Positions 34,634 through 41,893 of a stretch of 42,137 nt of DNA are shown one piece after another. The translations under genes and the position numbers were made by a program. Within the stretch, counting starts at the first letter, position 1, and each line of letters begins with the position of its first letter. The notes under the pieces are model-generated. The model worked only from the letters and a program-made list of their open reading frames with translations, did no database searches and was not told the origin of the DNA. The stretch is from Oligoflexia bacterium (GTDB taxonomy: Bacteria > Bdellovibrionota > UBA1018 > CAIMNF01): assembly GCA_903858975.1 (NCBI GenBank), contig CAIOKW010000037.1:1-42137 (forward strand), in the 5' to 3' direction.

Positions 34634-35587
34634 CTAGGCTAAATTTTTTAGATATTCATCGAGCTTATCCAGTGACCCAGTCCATCCTTGGGTCATCCCA
34701 CTCTTAGCGCTTTTAAAAGTGTCGCGCTCCTCTTGGGAGGCTACACCAAAAACCTCCCACTGAAGAGTGATCCGAGTCTTTTGGGGGCCTTCTTCAAAAA
34801 AGCGCACCGATGTCTTCATGGCTTCAGGCCAGGTGGGAGCCATCGGGTGACGAGCGGTATTCCCATTACTATCCGCAAAATTTTGAATATAGACGAGGTA
34901 TGAAGGCTTGATCATTTCAATATATTTGGCTTTGCCATACATAGCGAAGTCAGGATTAGACATTTTATAAAAGGATTCACCACCCGGGCGAATATCTGCG
35001 CTTAAAAATTCTCCAGTGAGACCCGCTGGAGGCGTCCAGTTCATAATATGTTTGGGATGGGTCCAGGATTCATAGAGGGTTTCAATGTCGGCATCAAAGG
35101 AGCGATTGATCACAAATATTTCCTTGCCAGAGTTTTGTTTTTCTAGAAACTCCGCCAGGCGATCCCAGGTTGAATCTCCACCCGCAATTTTGATAAATTT
35201 ACGCGTTTCGTCTGCAGCCTCCGGTGTAGGGAAAATCATGGTCATTTCCATTTCGGTTTTGTCGCCTAAATCATGAAATGAAACTTTAACTCGAAACATC
35301 GGGGGTTTGTCTTCAAAGCCACCGTGGTCATAAACTAAATATCGAAAGGGATCGACCTCGAGAAATTGGGTGTGATTGGGATAAGTAACCCCGTCTGGAC
35401 CGAGCATGGTGTAAAGCCAATCGCCACCTGTTCTTACTTCTTTCCTTACGGTTGAAATCGTAAAGCCTCGCGGCCCCCACCACTGAGCCACTTGTTCAGG
35501 ATCTACCCACGCTTCCCACACTTGCGGAATCTTAGCGTTATAAATTCGTGTGATGTACAGTTCATTGGGTTTGTTTTTATCTGACAT
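34634..35587 (-). CDS. Tandem AHSA1/SRPBCC-domain protein
   Basis: 317-residue cytosolic protein from the ATG preceded by AGGAAA at 5 nt. It has two START-like SRPBCC domains in tandem: about 1-150 (IYNAKIPQVWEAWVDPEQVAQWWGP..., TEMEMTMIFP) and about 158-317 (RSFDADIETLYESWTHPKHIMNWTPP, TRITLQWEVF). Each begins with the family pattern of an R/V followed by a helix with W and the x-x-W-W or x-N-W motif. Such proteins (AHSA1, COG3832) bind hydrophobic ligands or act as Hsp90-like cochaperones in eukaryotes; the bacterial role is unclear and a bacterial ligand is unknown. Most bacterial members have one domain, so this is a duplication or fusion. Confidence 0.88.
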   Translation of the reverse strand: MSDKNKPNELYITRIYNAKIPQVWEAWVDPEQVAQWWGPRGFTISTVRKEVRTGGDWLYTMLGPDGVTYPNHTQFLEVDPFRYLVYDHGGFEDKPPMFRVKVSFHDLGDKTEMEMTMIFPTPEAADETRKFIKIAGGDSTWDRLAEFLEKQNSGKEIFVINRSFDADIETLYESWTHPKHIMNWTPPAGLTGEFLSADIRPGGESFYKMSNPDFAMYGKAKYIEMIKPSYLVYIQNFADSNGNTARHPMAPTWPEAMKTSVRFFEEGPQKTRITLQWEVFGVASQEERDTFKSAKSGMTQGWTGSLDKLDEYLKNLA

Positions 35588-35702
35588 TTCTATTTCCTTT
35601 GTGCTCGTCATCAGGCCTTAGAGTGCACGATGCACGCAGGAGTCCTTACTTTTAGTGAGTCTGACTGAAATATTAATATGGGAAAATGAAAATTGAGGAG
35701 AA

Positions 35703-35837
35703 AAATGGCGGGCCCGGGTTCGCCTTCCGTTCGCCCGGGAAAATCTAAGTCAGCCGTCGTGGCTGCCTTACTGCGTCCGATTCAGTGAATCGTCCGCAGC
35801 CGATTTTCCCATTCTCACCCTTTCGACCCCGCCATTT
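35703..35837. other. Strongly folded 135-nt element (structured RNA or palindromic mobile element)
   Basis: An outer perfect 10-bp stem aaatggcggg (35703-35712) / cccgccattt (35828-35837) encloses three parts. The first is a hairpin with cccggg ends (35713-35718 / 35734-35739). The second is a 9-bp stem gggaaaatc (35737-35745) / gattttccc (35802-35810). Inside that are two hairpins: cagcc/ggctg (35751-35765) and ctgcg-tc-cgatt/aatcg-tc-cgcag (about 35771-35799). The cccggg arm and the 9-bp stem overlap by 3 nt, so not all pair at once. It matches no RNA family I know (not SRP, tmRNA, 6S or c-di-GMP riboswitch) and codes for no protein. Direction cannot be fixed. Confidence 0.6.
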
Positions 35838-36128
35838 ACGAAAGGACGCATAAAAATAGAAATACCCTTTTTAAGGCAGTCACCGGAGCCATCGATGGCG
35901 ATAGCAGTGCAAAGGCAGGATGCCTGATGCTTTGAAGTTGTTTTATTTTATATGGGGAAGTGTTTGAAAATGGCGATTAAGCCGTTTGAAATGCACCAGC
36001 GCAACCCGCTGATTTAAATGGTTAAAAGTTTTGCAGACTCAGAGATCATCGCATAGATCAGGGCAATTTTCAAGCCATTTCTGCCTCTTTGCGTTACAGG
36101 TGGCACGATCCTTCCATTAGGTGAGTGC
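35838..36128. other. Intergenic stretch at the start of the accessory island
   Basis: 291 bp with no gene found. It contains the palindrome ccatcgatgg (near 35891-35900) and a weak hairpin caaaggca/tgctttg (near 35911-35935) before a T/A-rich run; neither resembles a known riboswitch. A short poly-lysine ORF begins directly at its end (36129). Confidence 0.35.
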
Positions 36129-36422
36129 ATGAAACCAGTGAAAAAGAAAAAGACGAAAAGTAAGATCTACAGTTGTGAGGCCTATGTTCAGTTCATCGAA
36201 CCTGGAACCCAAAAGCGGGTTTGGAAGTGGGTAGTTCGTTCTGCCTCGATCGTCACCAAGAAGGACAAAATTCGATGCCAGTTTTGTAGTGCTCCGGTGG
36301 TTCTGCATCAAGGCGGCAAAGTCACCGCACATGTTGAGCACATGCGCGATTCACCGTCGGTCGAAACATGTGTGGTCGGGAGTAAGTTTAAAACGAATCA
36401 GGCCTCAGAGAGCGGAGCTTGA
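36129..36422 (+). CDS. Small Cys/His-rich protein, probable zinc-binding
   Basis: 97 residues, very basic N-terminus (KPVKKKKTKSK). The centre and C-terminal half have CQFCSAPVVLH, then HVEHMRD, and a final Cys in TCVVG: two Cys in a C-x-x-C and several His, which suits a zinc site. No family is recognised. GTG/ATG choice is clear (ATG at 36129). It overlaps the next gene's upstream TTG but the real start there is a few nt later. First gene of the island as seen. Confidence 0.6.
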   Translation: MKPVKKKKTKSKIYSCEAYVQFIEPGTQKRVWKWVVRSASIVTKKDKIRCQFCSAPVVLHQGGKVTAHVEHMRDSPSVETCVVGSKFKTNQASESGA

Positions 36423-36424
36423 TT

Positions 36425-36763
36425 ATGCCAAGGAAAAAAAGAACCCAGACTACACCTGTGGCAAAATTTATTCGACGGCTTCAGCGTGAAAAAGGTCTGA
36501 CCGCAAAAGCAATATCAGATATTGCTGGATGTTCGCCTTCGATTATTAGCTCATGGTCTTCGGGGTCATCATGGCCTTGCGAAGCAGTCATTCATCTCAA
36601 AAAACTCTGTGAGCATTTTGGTGAATCATTCTCCGTGGCGCTTACAGGCGAACCTGAGCGAAAGGTCAAAAGTTTCAGTGAACTTGATTCCATGTTTGAT
36701 CATGTGGAAGTATTCGATGGTTATGCGAAAATTAAATTGGTGAAGCTTGTACTGAGAAAATAA
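36425..36763 (+). CDS. HTH (XRE-like) transcriptional regulator
   Basis: 112 residues from the ATG preceded by GGAG at 7 nt. A helix-turn-helix sits at about 13-60: FIRRLQREKGLTAKAISDIA, then GCSPSIISSWSSGSSWPC, resembling the XRE/lambda-repressor fold. The C-terminal 45 residues are a polar, probably dimerising or ligand part. It follows the Cys/His protein by 2 nt. Likely controls the island or one of its modules; no operator could be assigned. Confidence 0.65.
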   Translation: MPRKKRTQTTPVAKFIRRLQREKGLTAKAISDIAGCSPSIISSWSSGSSWPCEAVIHLKKLCEHFGESFSVALTGEPERKVKSFSELDSMFDHVEVFDGYAKIKLVKLVLRK

Positions 36764-36825
36764 TTAGCACCGGCTAGATTAACTCATTGAAAGTATTCCG
36801 TTAATGTTGCTCACTTATATTTTAT

Positions 36826-37272
36826 ATGTTACTTTTCATAAGTATGATTAGCTTTTTTTTGATTTTCAGTTTTTTCCTTCCAACCAGCTCTTACGCAAAT
36901 AACAAAGAATGTTGGAGTGACACATCGAAGTCCTGTTCGCTTTCCGGATCTCTGGAGCTTCATACCTATCCTGGTCGTCCTGGCTATCAGGACATTAAAA
37001 AAGGTGATGAAGCTGAAACTGGGCTTTATTTAAAACTAGACCAGCCCATTACCATTCACTTTAAAGATTGGATTGATGAAAAGGAAATTTCTGCAACTGA
37101 ACAGATTTCGCTGATGCATATCGCAGGAGAATTTAACGACAAGTTTTTTAGAATAGCTAAAAATAAAAATCATGTTTCTATTGATAGTCTGGTTTTTGAA
37201 GCACAAAACGGGCATCATCACACCCATTTCTTGATTGATGCGAATAATAATATTGTTGTGGATAAAAAATGA
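36826..37272 (+). CDS. Exported DUF4431-like protein
   Basis: 148 residues, signal peptide (hydrophobic ISFFLIFSFFLPTSS, cleavage near 25). The mature part contains SGSLELHTYPGRPGYQDIKK and GDEAETGLYLKLDQPI, which matches the DUF4431 pattern of a beta strand, P-G-x-P-x-Y and G-D-x-x-E-T. Two cysteines near the start of the mature chain may pair. The stop codon overlaps the start of the next gene (ATGA). It is AT-rich relative to the core genes. A periplasmic protein coupled to a peptidoglycan-hydrolase-like protein could be its immunity partner; this is inference. Confidence 0.62.
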   Translation: MLLFISMISFFLIFSFFLPTSSYANNKECWSDTSKSCSLSGSLELHTYPGRPGYQDIKKGDEAETGLYLKLDQPITIHFKDWIDEKEISATEQISLMHIAGEFNDKFFRIAKNKNHVSIDSLVFEAQNGHHHTHFLIDANNNIVVDKK

Positions 37273-37940
37273 GTTCGGATCAATACGTCAAAGCTAGAGG
37301 TGGTCCGAATAATATCACTATTTATTATACAAGCGACAATCGACTGATGATCCGATCTGGTGGCACTTGGACTTGGAGAAATAATAATCCTGGAAATATG
37401 GAACACGGAAATTATTCGAAGAATAATGGATGCATTGGTTACTCGGGTGGATTTGCAGTTTTTCCTACACCCGAACAAGGCGAGATTGCATTAAGGGATC
37501 TTTTAAAAAACGGTTATAAAGGTTCAAGTTTGCAAAATATGATCAAACGCTATGCGCCTAAAAAAGATAAAAATAGCCCGCAGAAATATCTGAAGTTTAT
37601 TTTGTCAAAAATTGGAGTGAAAAACCCAAAAACTATGGTGAGAGATCTTGACTCGAAACAGTTTGAAGGTTTGGTGACTGCAATCAAAAAATTCGAAGGC
37701 TGGGAAATTGGACACATCAATCTCCCACTTCGAATTACAAAAGTTTTGAAAGATCCAAAAAAGAAAGTGATTGTCGCCTACTACGTTGAAAAAATGGGCT
37801 GGATTGAAAAAGATCAAGCGATTGCACTTTCTGAAAATCACAAAATTGATGGAGTGGTAGCAAGATCAAGTACAGGGAGTCTTTACATCAGAACCAGACA
37901 CGATGTGATGATCACTAACAATCTGGGAGTGTTGGGATAG
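37269..37940 (+). CDS. Peptidoglycan-hydrolase-like protein with C-terminal DUF3892-like domain
   Basis: 223 residues with no signal peptide. Residues 34-82 (WTWRNNNPGNMEHG, then GFAVFPTPEQGEIALRDLL) match the lysozyme/transglycosylase-like module found in phage structural lysins and in several type VI effector C-termini. Residues 85-160 form a helical extension. The last 55 residues (YYVEKMGWIEKDQAIALSEN, YIRTRHDV) resemble DUF3892, a small domain common in accessory proteins. Lacking a secretion signal, the product would have to be delivered by a contact or contractile system, or act after lysis. It is translationally coupled to the DUF4431-like exported gene. Confidence 0.6.
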   Translation: MSSDQYVKARGGPNNITIYYTSDNRLMIRSGGTWTWRNNNPGNMEHGNYSKNNGCIGYSGGFAVFPTPEQGEIALRDLLKNGYKGSSLQNMIKRYAPKKDKNSPQKYLKFILSKIGVKNPKTMVRDLDSKQFEGLVTAIKKFEGWEIGHINLPLRITKVLKDPKKKVIVAYYVEKMGWIEKDQAIALSENHKIDGVVARSSTGSLYIRTRHDVMITNNLGVLG

Positions 37941-37979
37941 CCAGTCTGGGAATAGGAGAGAATAAATGGTTGCAGTGCT

Positions 37980-38390
37980 CTACTCATAATACAATGAAAC
38001 AGGACCCTCAGTTGTGCCTGCATAGACTCCCGAAGTTGTCGCTTCATCAGTTTTATAAGATAATTTTTTTTCAAATCCAATTTCCTTGAGACGCGCCCTA
38101 ACCCTCATGACGTCAGCAACGTCTGATGAATCGTAGGTGTAAACACAAATCACTTTAATGAATGGATTCTTTGCGAGTTCGTTTGATTTTGAAGTTGCTA
38201 CCTTGGCTGCCATTCCAAGCCGCCCAGCAATGGTTTCATCGTGGATCAGCTTCCAATATTGATCTATTTTTTTGAAAGAAGTGAAAATTAACCATTTACC
38301 CGATCTGTCAGTCCAGTCGGTAGGGGGATTTGGATTTTCAGCATGAACCCAGTACGCATCTCTAATTTTGGATGGTGGTCTCGAGTTCAT
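37980..38390 (-). CDS. Bles03/DUF1917 family protein (putative phosphothreonine lyase-like)
   Basis: 136 residues, cytosolic. The pattern GKWLIFTSFKKIDQYWKLIHDETIAGRLG (pieces: GKWLIF, VD-like IDQYWKL, GRLGMAAKVAT) and ICVYTYDSSDVADVMRVR matches the Bles03 (DUF1917) family, often annotated as putative phosphothreonine-lyase-domain protein. Its chemistry is unproven. The start overlaps the helicase stop by 4 nt (TCAT on the plus strand), so it is the last gene of the minus-strand operon with the TOTE-type helicase. Confidence 0.68.
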   Translation of the reverse strand: MNSRPPSKIRDAYWVHAENPNPPTDWTDRSGKWLIFTSFKKIDQYWKLIHDETIAGRLGMAAKVATSKSNELAKNPFIKVICVYTYDSSDVADVMRVRARLKEIGFEKKLSYKTDEATTSGVYAGTTEGPVSLYYE

Positions 38391-40879
38391 TTGAAATCGA
38401 ACTCCGGCGCGGGTGTATCTTGGACCCGCTTTAGCGGTCGGCCTCCGGAAAACATTCCCATCGGCTCTCGGATTGAGTAGCCCATTTTTAGATAAGCCCT
38501 AATTCTGTTTCTATACATTTTTACGAGCATGGCACTATACGAATCAACGAAGTCGATAATTTGGACTTTAGTTTTTCCTTCCGCTAGACGGTGGATACGG
38601 CCTGCATATTGAACCATCCGTCCTTCGAATGAAAGTGGGGTCGCTAAAATCAGGGCATCTAGTTCCGGTAGATCAAACCCCTCGCCAATTAACGATCCTG
38701 TGGACATAAGGAGCAGTGGTTTTTTTGCGTCGAGAGCTGTCTGGATTTGTTCGAGCGCTAGCTTTCTTTGCTTTGACGTTAAATCACCATCGAGTCGGAT
38801 GATCTCTAATTCCATCGCAACGGCTTCAAGCTGTTTCTTAATCTCTGCTGCTATTTGATCGAGATGGTCTTTTCGATCGGACACGAGTAGTGGAAAATGT
38901 CCATTTTGTATTGATTCAATGGTTAGTTTTGCAATCTTTTGATTTCTGGATTCATCATTCACCAAATAATTGATGAGGACCTGATGCGGTGGCCTGTGGC
39001 CGATTTCATCCGGTGTTTTGAATCCAGTTTCATGGATCACTACAGATTTACTGAGTACGCCACCATCTGCGGTAATAATTTCATGCTTTACAGGGCCGCA
39101 TTGTTGAAAAAGGATTTTCTCTAATCCATCTTTTCGATAAGGCGTTGCGGTCAGCCCCAATATGTATCGCGCCGGAATTCTTTTCAAAATATCCTCAAAC
39201 GTTTTCGCTGGGATGTGATGGCACTCATCAATAATTATCTGAGAATAATTTTGAGCAATCTCCACAACGTCCTCAACGTGACGGAGTGAGTGCATGCTTG
39301 CAACATCAATCTTTCCAGTTAGTTTCTTTTTGGTTCCGGAAAGAACACCGATTTCCTTTGACGGAATGCCCAAAAACTCAGTGATCCGTTTCTTCCATTG
39401 TTCGAGAAGTTCCTGCCGATGAACAAGTATAAGGGTAGAAACCTTTCTTTGAGCAATGATCGCACACCCTATGACTGTTTTTCCAGATCCGGGAGGCGCA
39501 ACTAAAATACCAATATCGACCGATTTCCAAGCCTTGAGTGCATTCTGTTGCACTGGTTTGAACTCACCTGTAAACTCTACCTTAACTTTCCTCTTCGCAA
39601 TTCTCTCATCACGAATAATGATCTTGGCACCCGCCTTGGTGAGAATTTTGACAATATTATCTAGAACGCCTCGAGGGAGAATAATTTGATCGGGCGTGAT
39701 TTGACCGGAAAAAATAAATCTTGGTTTATCGTAAGTATCCATCCTCATGCGTTGAAACTTATAAAACTCTGGGTTTGGAAAGCTTGCGGTTTTCCTAAGC
39801 TTTGCAACTATTTTTCCAGAAAGGAATTCAAGAGGAACTGCAATCATTGCCCCGAAGGAAATTTCGATCGTCTTGCCTTCTAGCGAGTAATCAATTTGGT
39901 CGGCTGTGGTTTTATCTAATATTGCTTGATCAGTCACCCAAGAGACATCATCAAAGCCGTCGGTCTTTTTGATTTGAGTTACTTTGGGAATCCACTGATC
40001 GAGGATGCTAGTTACCTCGTTGAGTGAGATTCTTCGAACTTGACTGAGGTACTCCCACTGATTGTCGAAAGAAATGAGCTTGTCATTCAAAAAGCTAGAA
40101 TTTCCTTTTTCTCGCGGTACTTTTTGAAGTGGGAGAGCGATAAGATTTCCAAATCCACCATTGGGTAAATAATCTTGGGAAGGAAAAAGTCGGTCGTATG
40201 AATCTAAACTTAGATGAATGTTGATTTCGGAGCATTTTGCTAAGATCAGTGTGCCAAGGGCCCTTGCAATTCTTGCCGGAATTGGTTCCTCAAAAAAAAT
40301 CCAAGCGTGAGCGCCATTACCTGATCTTGATCTTTCGATTGCAACATCAACTCCTAATTCTCGGGCGGTTTTTTGATAAGCGAGCACATCTTTAGACCAA
40401 GCCGATTTATCAAAGTCAGCTGCAAGAAAGGTACAGGTATCGTCCTCACGGATAGCATAGGTTCCGATGGTTTTCCCCAGCAAGTGCGCATTTGCGGCGG
40501 CCTCATCCAGAGGAAGAAACTTTTGAAAAGTGCAGGCAGTACATTTTATTTTTGGCTTCTGACAAATTGGCTTTACCCACTCGTTTGCACAGACTGGCGC
40601 GTAGCCCTGTTTTCCAGTCTTTGGGTTTTCCCATCTCTTTGGAAAAACATCGGATCGGCACCGGAACAATTTTAGAAACAGAGCAACTTTTTCTTCAGGT
40701 TTAAGAGGGGTTTGCTCTAAAGCCCTTCGTCCGAGAAGTGGTGGAAGCGGTTTATTAGCAGGAGCATCGGCAAGGGACTCATTTTTTAATGAGTTCAATT
40801 GCAGGACGAGCTTGGCTCGCTCCTCATCGAGAGTAGCTAATCTTTCTTCAATTTTTCGAATGTCATTCTCAGTACTCAT
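38387..40879 (-). CDS. TOTE-type conflict-system primase-helicase fusion
   Basis: 830 residues. N-terminal coiled coil (about 5-35). It is followed by a Cys cluster (C97, C106, C113, C116) and an archaeo-eukaryotic-type primase domain with LAADFDKSAW (D155, D157), SGNGAHAWIFF (H191) and FPSQDYLPNGGFGN, the signature set of the AEP-TOTE group. The second half is an SF2 helicase: Walker A PPGSGKTVIG (K467), Walker B IIIDECHH (D551), LTATPYRKDG, GEGFDLPELD and QYAGRIHRL. TOTE systems are predicted anti-invader systems that couple primase/helicase processing of foreign DNA to other effectors. No nuclease domain is fused here. It sits in a minus-strand operon 6 nt after the AbiEii-like gene. Confidence 0.9.
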   Translation of the reverse strand: MSTENDIRKIEERLATLDEERAKLVLQLNSLKNESLADAPANKPLPPLLGRRALEQTPLKPEEKVALFLKLFRCRSDVFPKRWENPKTGKQGYAPVCANEWVKPICQKPKIKCTACTFQKFLPLDEAAANAHLLGKTIGTYAIREDDTCTFLAADFDKSAWSKDVLAYQKTARELGVDVAIERSRSGNGAHAWIFFEEPIPARIARALGTLILAKCSEINIHLSLDSYDRLFPSQDYLPNGGFGNLIALPLQKVPREKGNSSFLNDKLISFDNQWEYLSQVRRISLNEVTSILDQWIPKVTQIKKTDGFDDVSWVTDQAILDKTTADQIDYSLEGKTIEISFGAMIAVPLEFLSGKIVAKLRKTASFPNPEFYKFQRMRMDTYDKPRFIFSGQITPDQIILPRGVLDNIVKILTKAGAKIIIRDERIAKRKVKVEFTGEFKPVQQNALKAWKSVDIGILVAPPGSGKTVIGCAIIAQRKVSTLILVHRQELLEQWKKRITEFLGIPSKEIGVLSGTKKKLTGKIDVASMHSLRHVEDVVEIAQNYSQIIIDECHHIPAKTFEDILKRIPARYILGLTATPYRKDGLEKILFQQCGPVKHEIITADGGVLSKSVVIHETGFKTPDEIGHRPPHQVLINYLVNDESRNQKIAKLTIESIQNGHFPLLVSDRKDHLDQIAAEIKKQLEAVAMELEIIRLDGDLTSKQRKLALEQIQTALDAKKPLLLMSTGSLIGEGFDLPELDALILATPLSFEGRMVQYAGRIHRLAEGKTKVQIIDFVDSYSAMLVKMYRNRIRAYLKMGYSIREPMGMFSGGRPLKRVQDTPAPEFDFK

Positions 40880-40885
40880 GGTTCC

Positions 40886-41721
40886 TTAGAACTCCATTTT
40901 CTCCAATTGTGCAATTATTTCATCAAATGCCTGACGACATTTTGGGGCATTCTTGATTCCCGAGACTGCACTTGCCCAACCCTTTTCTAACAAGGTGAGG
41001 TCAATGCTTTTAAGGTGTAGTGCTAGGTTCTTTGGAAGATTGGTTTCTCGATATTGAAAACAAGCCGCCAAGGCATCACGAAGAATCTTAGAATTTGCCC
41101 TGAGCAGGAACTGCGAAAGATCAAATACATCTTTGGAACGTGAATTCTCGGATCCGCGTTCGACAAGAGCATGGATTTTTTCTGCAATCATCGTCTCGAT
41201 AGGATAGACTTGCCAGCTAATTCTATTGTTTCCCAGAAGTTCATCTGATTGGTGTTGAATTGGTCCAGGGGTTACCGGGTCGCCAATCCCTAGGTCGAAA
41301 TGAAGAAGTTGAGCTCGTCTTATGTCCGTGAGTGGTTCACCGATTCCCGACCGAAAGACAAGTCGGATTCCCCCATATTCTCCTTGGGTTTTAAGGTCGA
41401 CTTCTTTTTCAAACTTGAACCAAACACAATCATTCTGATCTGTTTCGGCGGCAATTTTGATCAAATCCAAGCTCAGGCGCAAACCATTTTGATGAGAAGC
41501 GCATCCAAATCGATGGTATATCTGGGTGATTCATAAATTCTTAATCCTACATACCCGCCTTTGAATATGAGAGAAGAATAGAGTTTTTTATTTGATGTTA
41601 AGCGGACAATGAGGCGTTCAATCAAAAATTCTGTTGCGAGGTTTTGATAGGTACTGCCCTGCTTGATTGCAAGATTTGAAAGCTTTTGTGTTACTGATCG
41701 CGCTTGATCTTTTAGATTCAC
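40886..41721 (-). pseudogene. AbiEii/AbiGii-type nucleotidyltransferase toxin, split by a frameshift
   Basis: Two adjacent frames carry one protein. The first (from a GTG at 41721) has LIFKGGYVGLRIYE and RYTIDLDALL, the G-G and D-x-D-like nucleotidyltransferase signature of AbiEii; the second (to 40886) has VYPIETMIAEKIHALVERG and SRSKDVFDLSQFLL, the C-terminal hallmark. They join if one A is added to the AAAA run in minus-strand sense (plus-strand tttt, 41487-41490), giving I-K-N-G-L-R-L-S-L. Read this way the product is about 278 residues, normal for the family. It may be a real mutation, a sequencing error, or slippage. The helicase follows by 6 nt. Confidence 0.82.
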
Positions 41722-41879
41722 GGGATAATGGCCTCCCAGTGCTTTTCAAGGACCGCTTTTAGTTTTAGCTGTACTGCCATCTTGCCGAGCTTTGATTCAG
41801 TAGTTAGCCCGGTTTGAAGCGCTTTTGAATCTCTTGGAATGGTTCGAAAGAAAAAAATGGCGGACCTACCTGGATGAGT
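41718..41879 (-). pseudogene. Truncated gene remnant upstream of the AbiEii toxin, possible antitoxin
   Basis: An open frame of 53 codons without a start codon near its beginning, ending in a TGA that overlaps the toxin's GTG (GTGA), exactly as coupled antitoxin-toxin pairs do. Its sequence (PGRSAIFFFRTIPRD ... LKLKAVLEKHWEAIIP) is protein-like and could be the end of an AbiEi-type antitoxin, which normally has about 200 residues and a winged-helix N-terminus. In-frame stops lie just upstream. The identification as antitoxin is by position only. Confidence 0.4.
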
Positions 41880-41893
41880 TTAGAACCGCTTGT

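Noticed and set aside
35820..35837. Possible tRNA or tmRNA 3' end, from ttcgacccc followed by gcca
   Set aside because: The arms next to ttcga do not pair as a T-arm and no acceptor or anticodon arm can be drawn; the gccattt pairs instead with aaatggc at 35703.
35703..35837. SRP (4.5S) RNA or 6S RNA
   Set aside because: Neither strand has the SRP apical motif with GGAAGGAAGCAG, and the multi-branched pairing does not fit the single long hairpin of 6S RNA.
35870..35940. c-di-GMP-I riboswitch, because of gcaaagg and nearby stems
   Set aside because: The second conserved half with the GUAGCCGGG-type receptor is missing and the pairing does not close.
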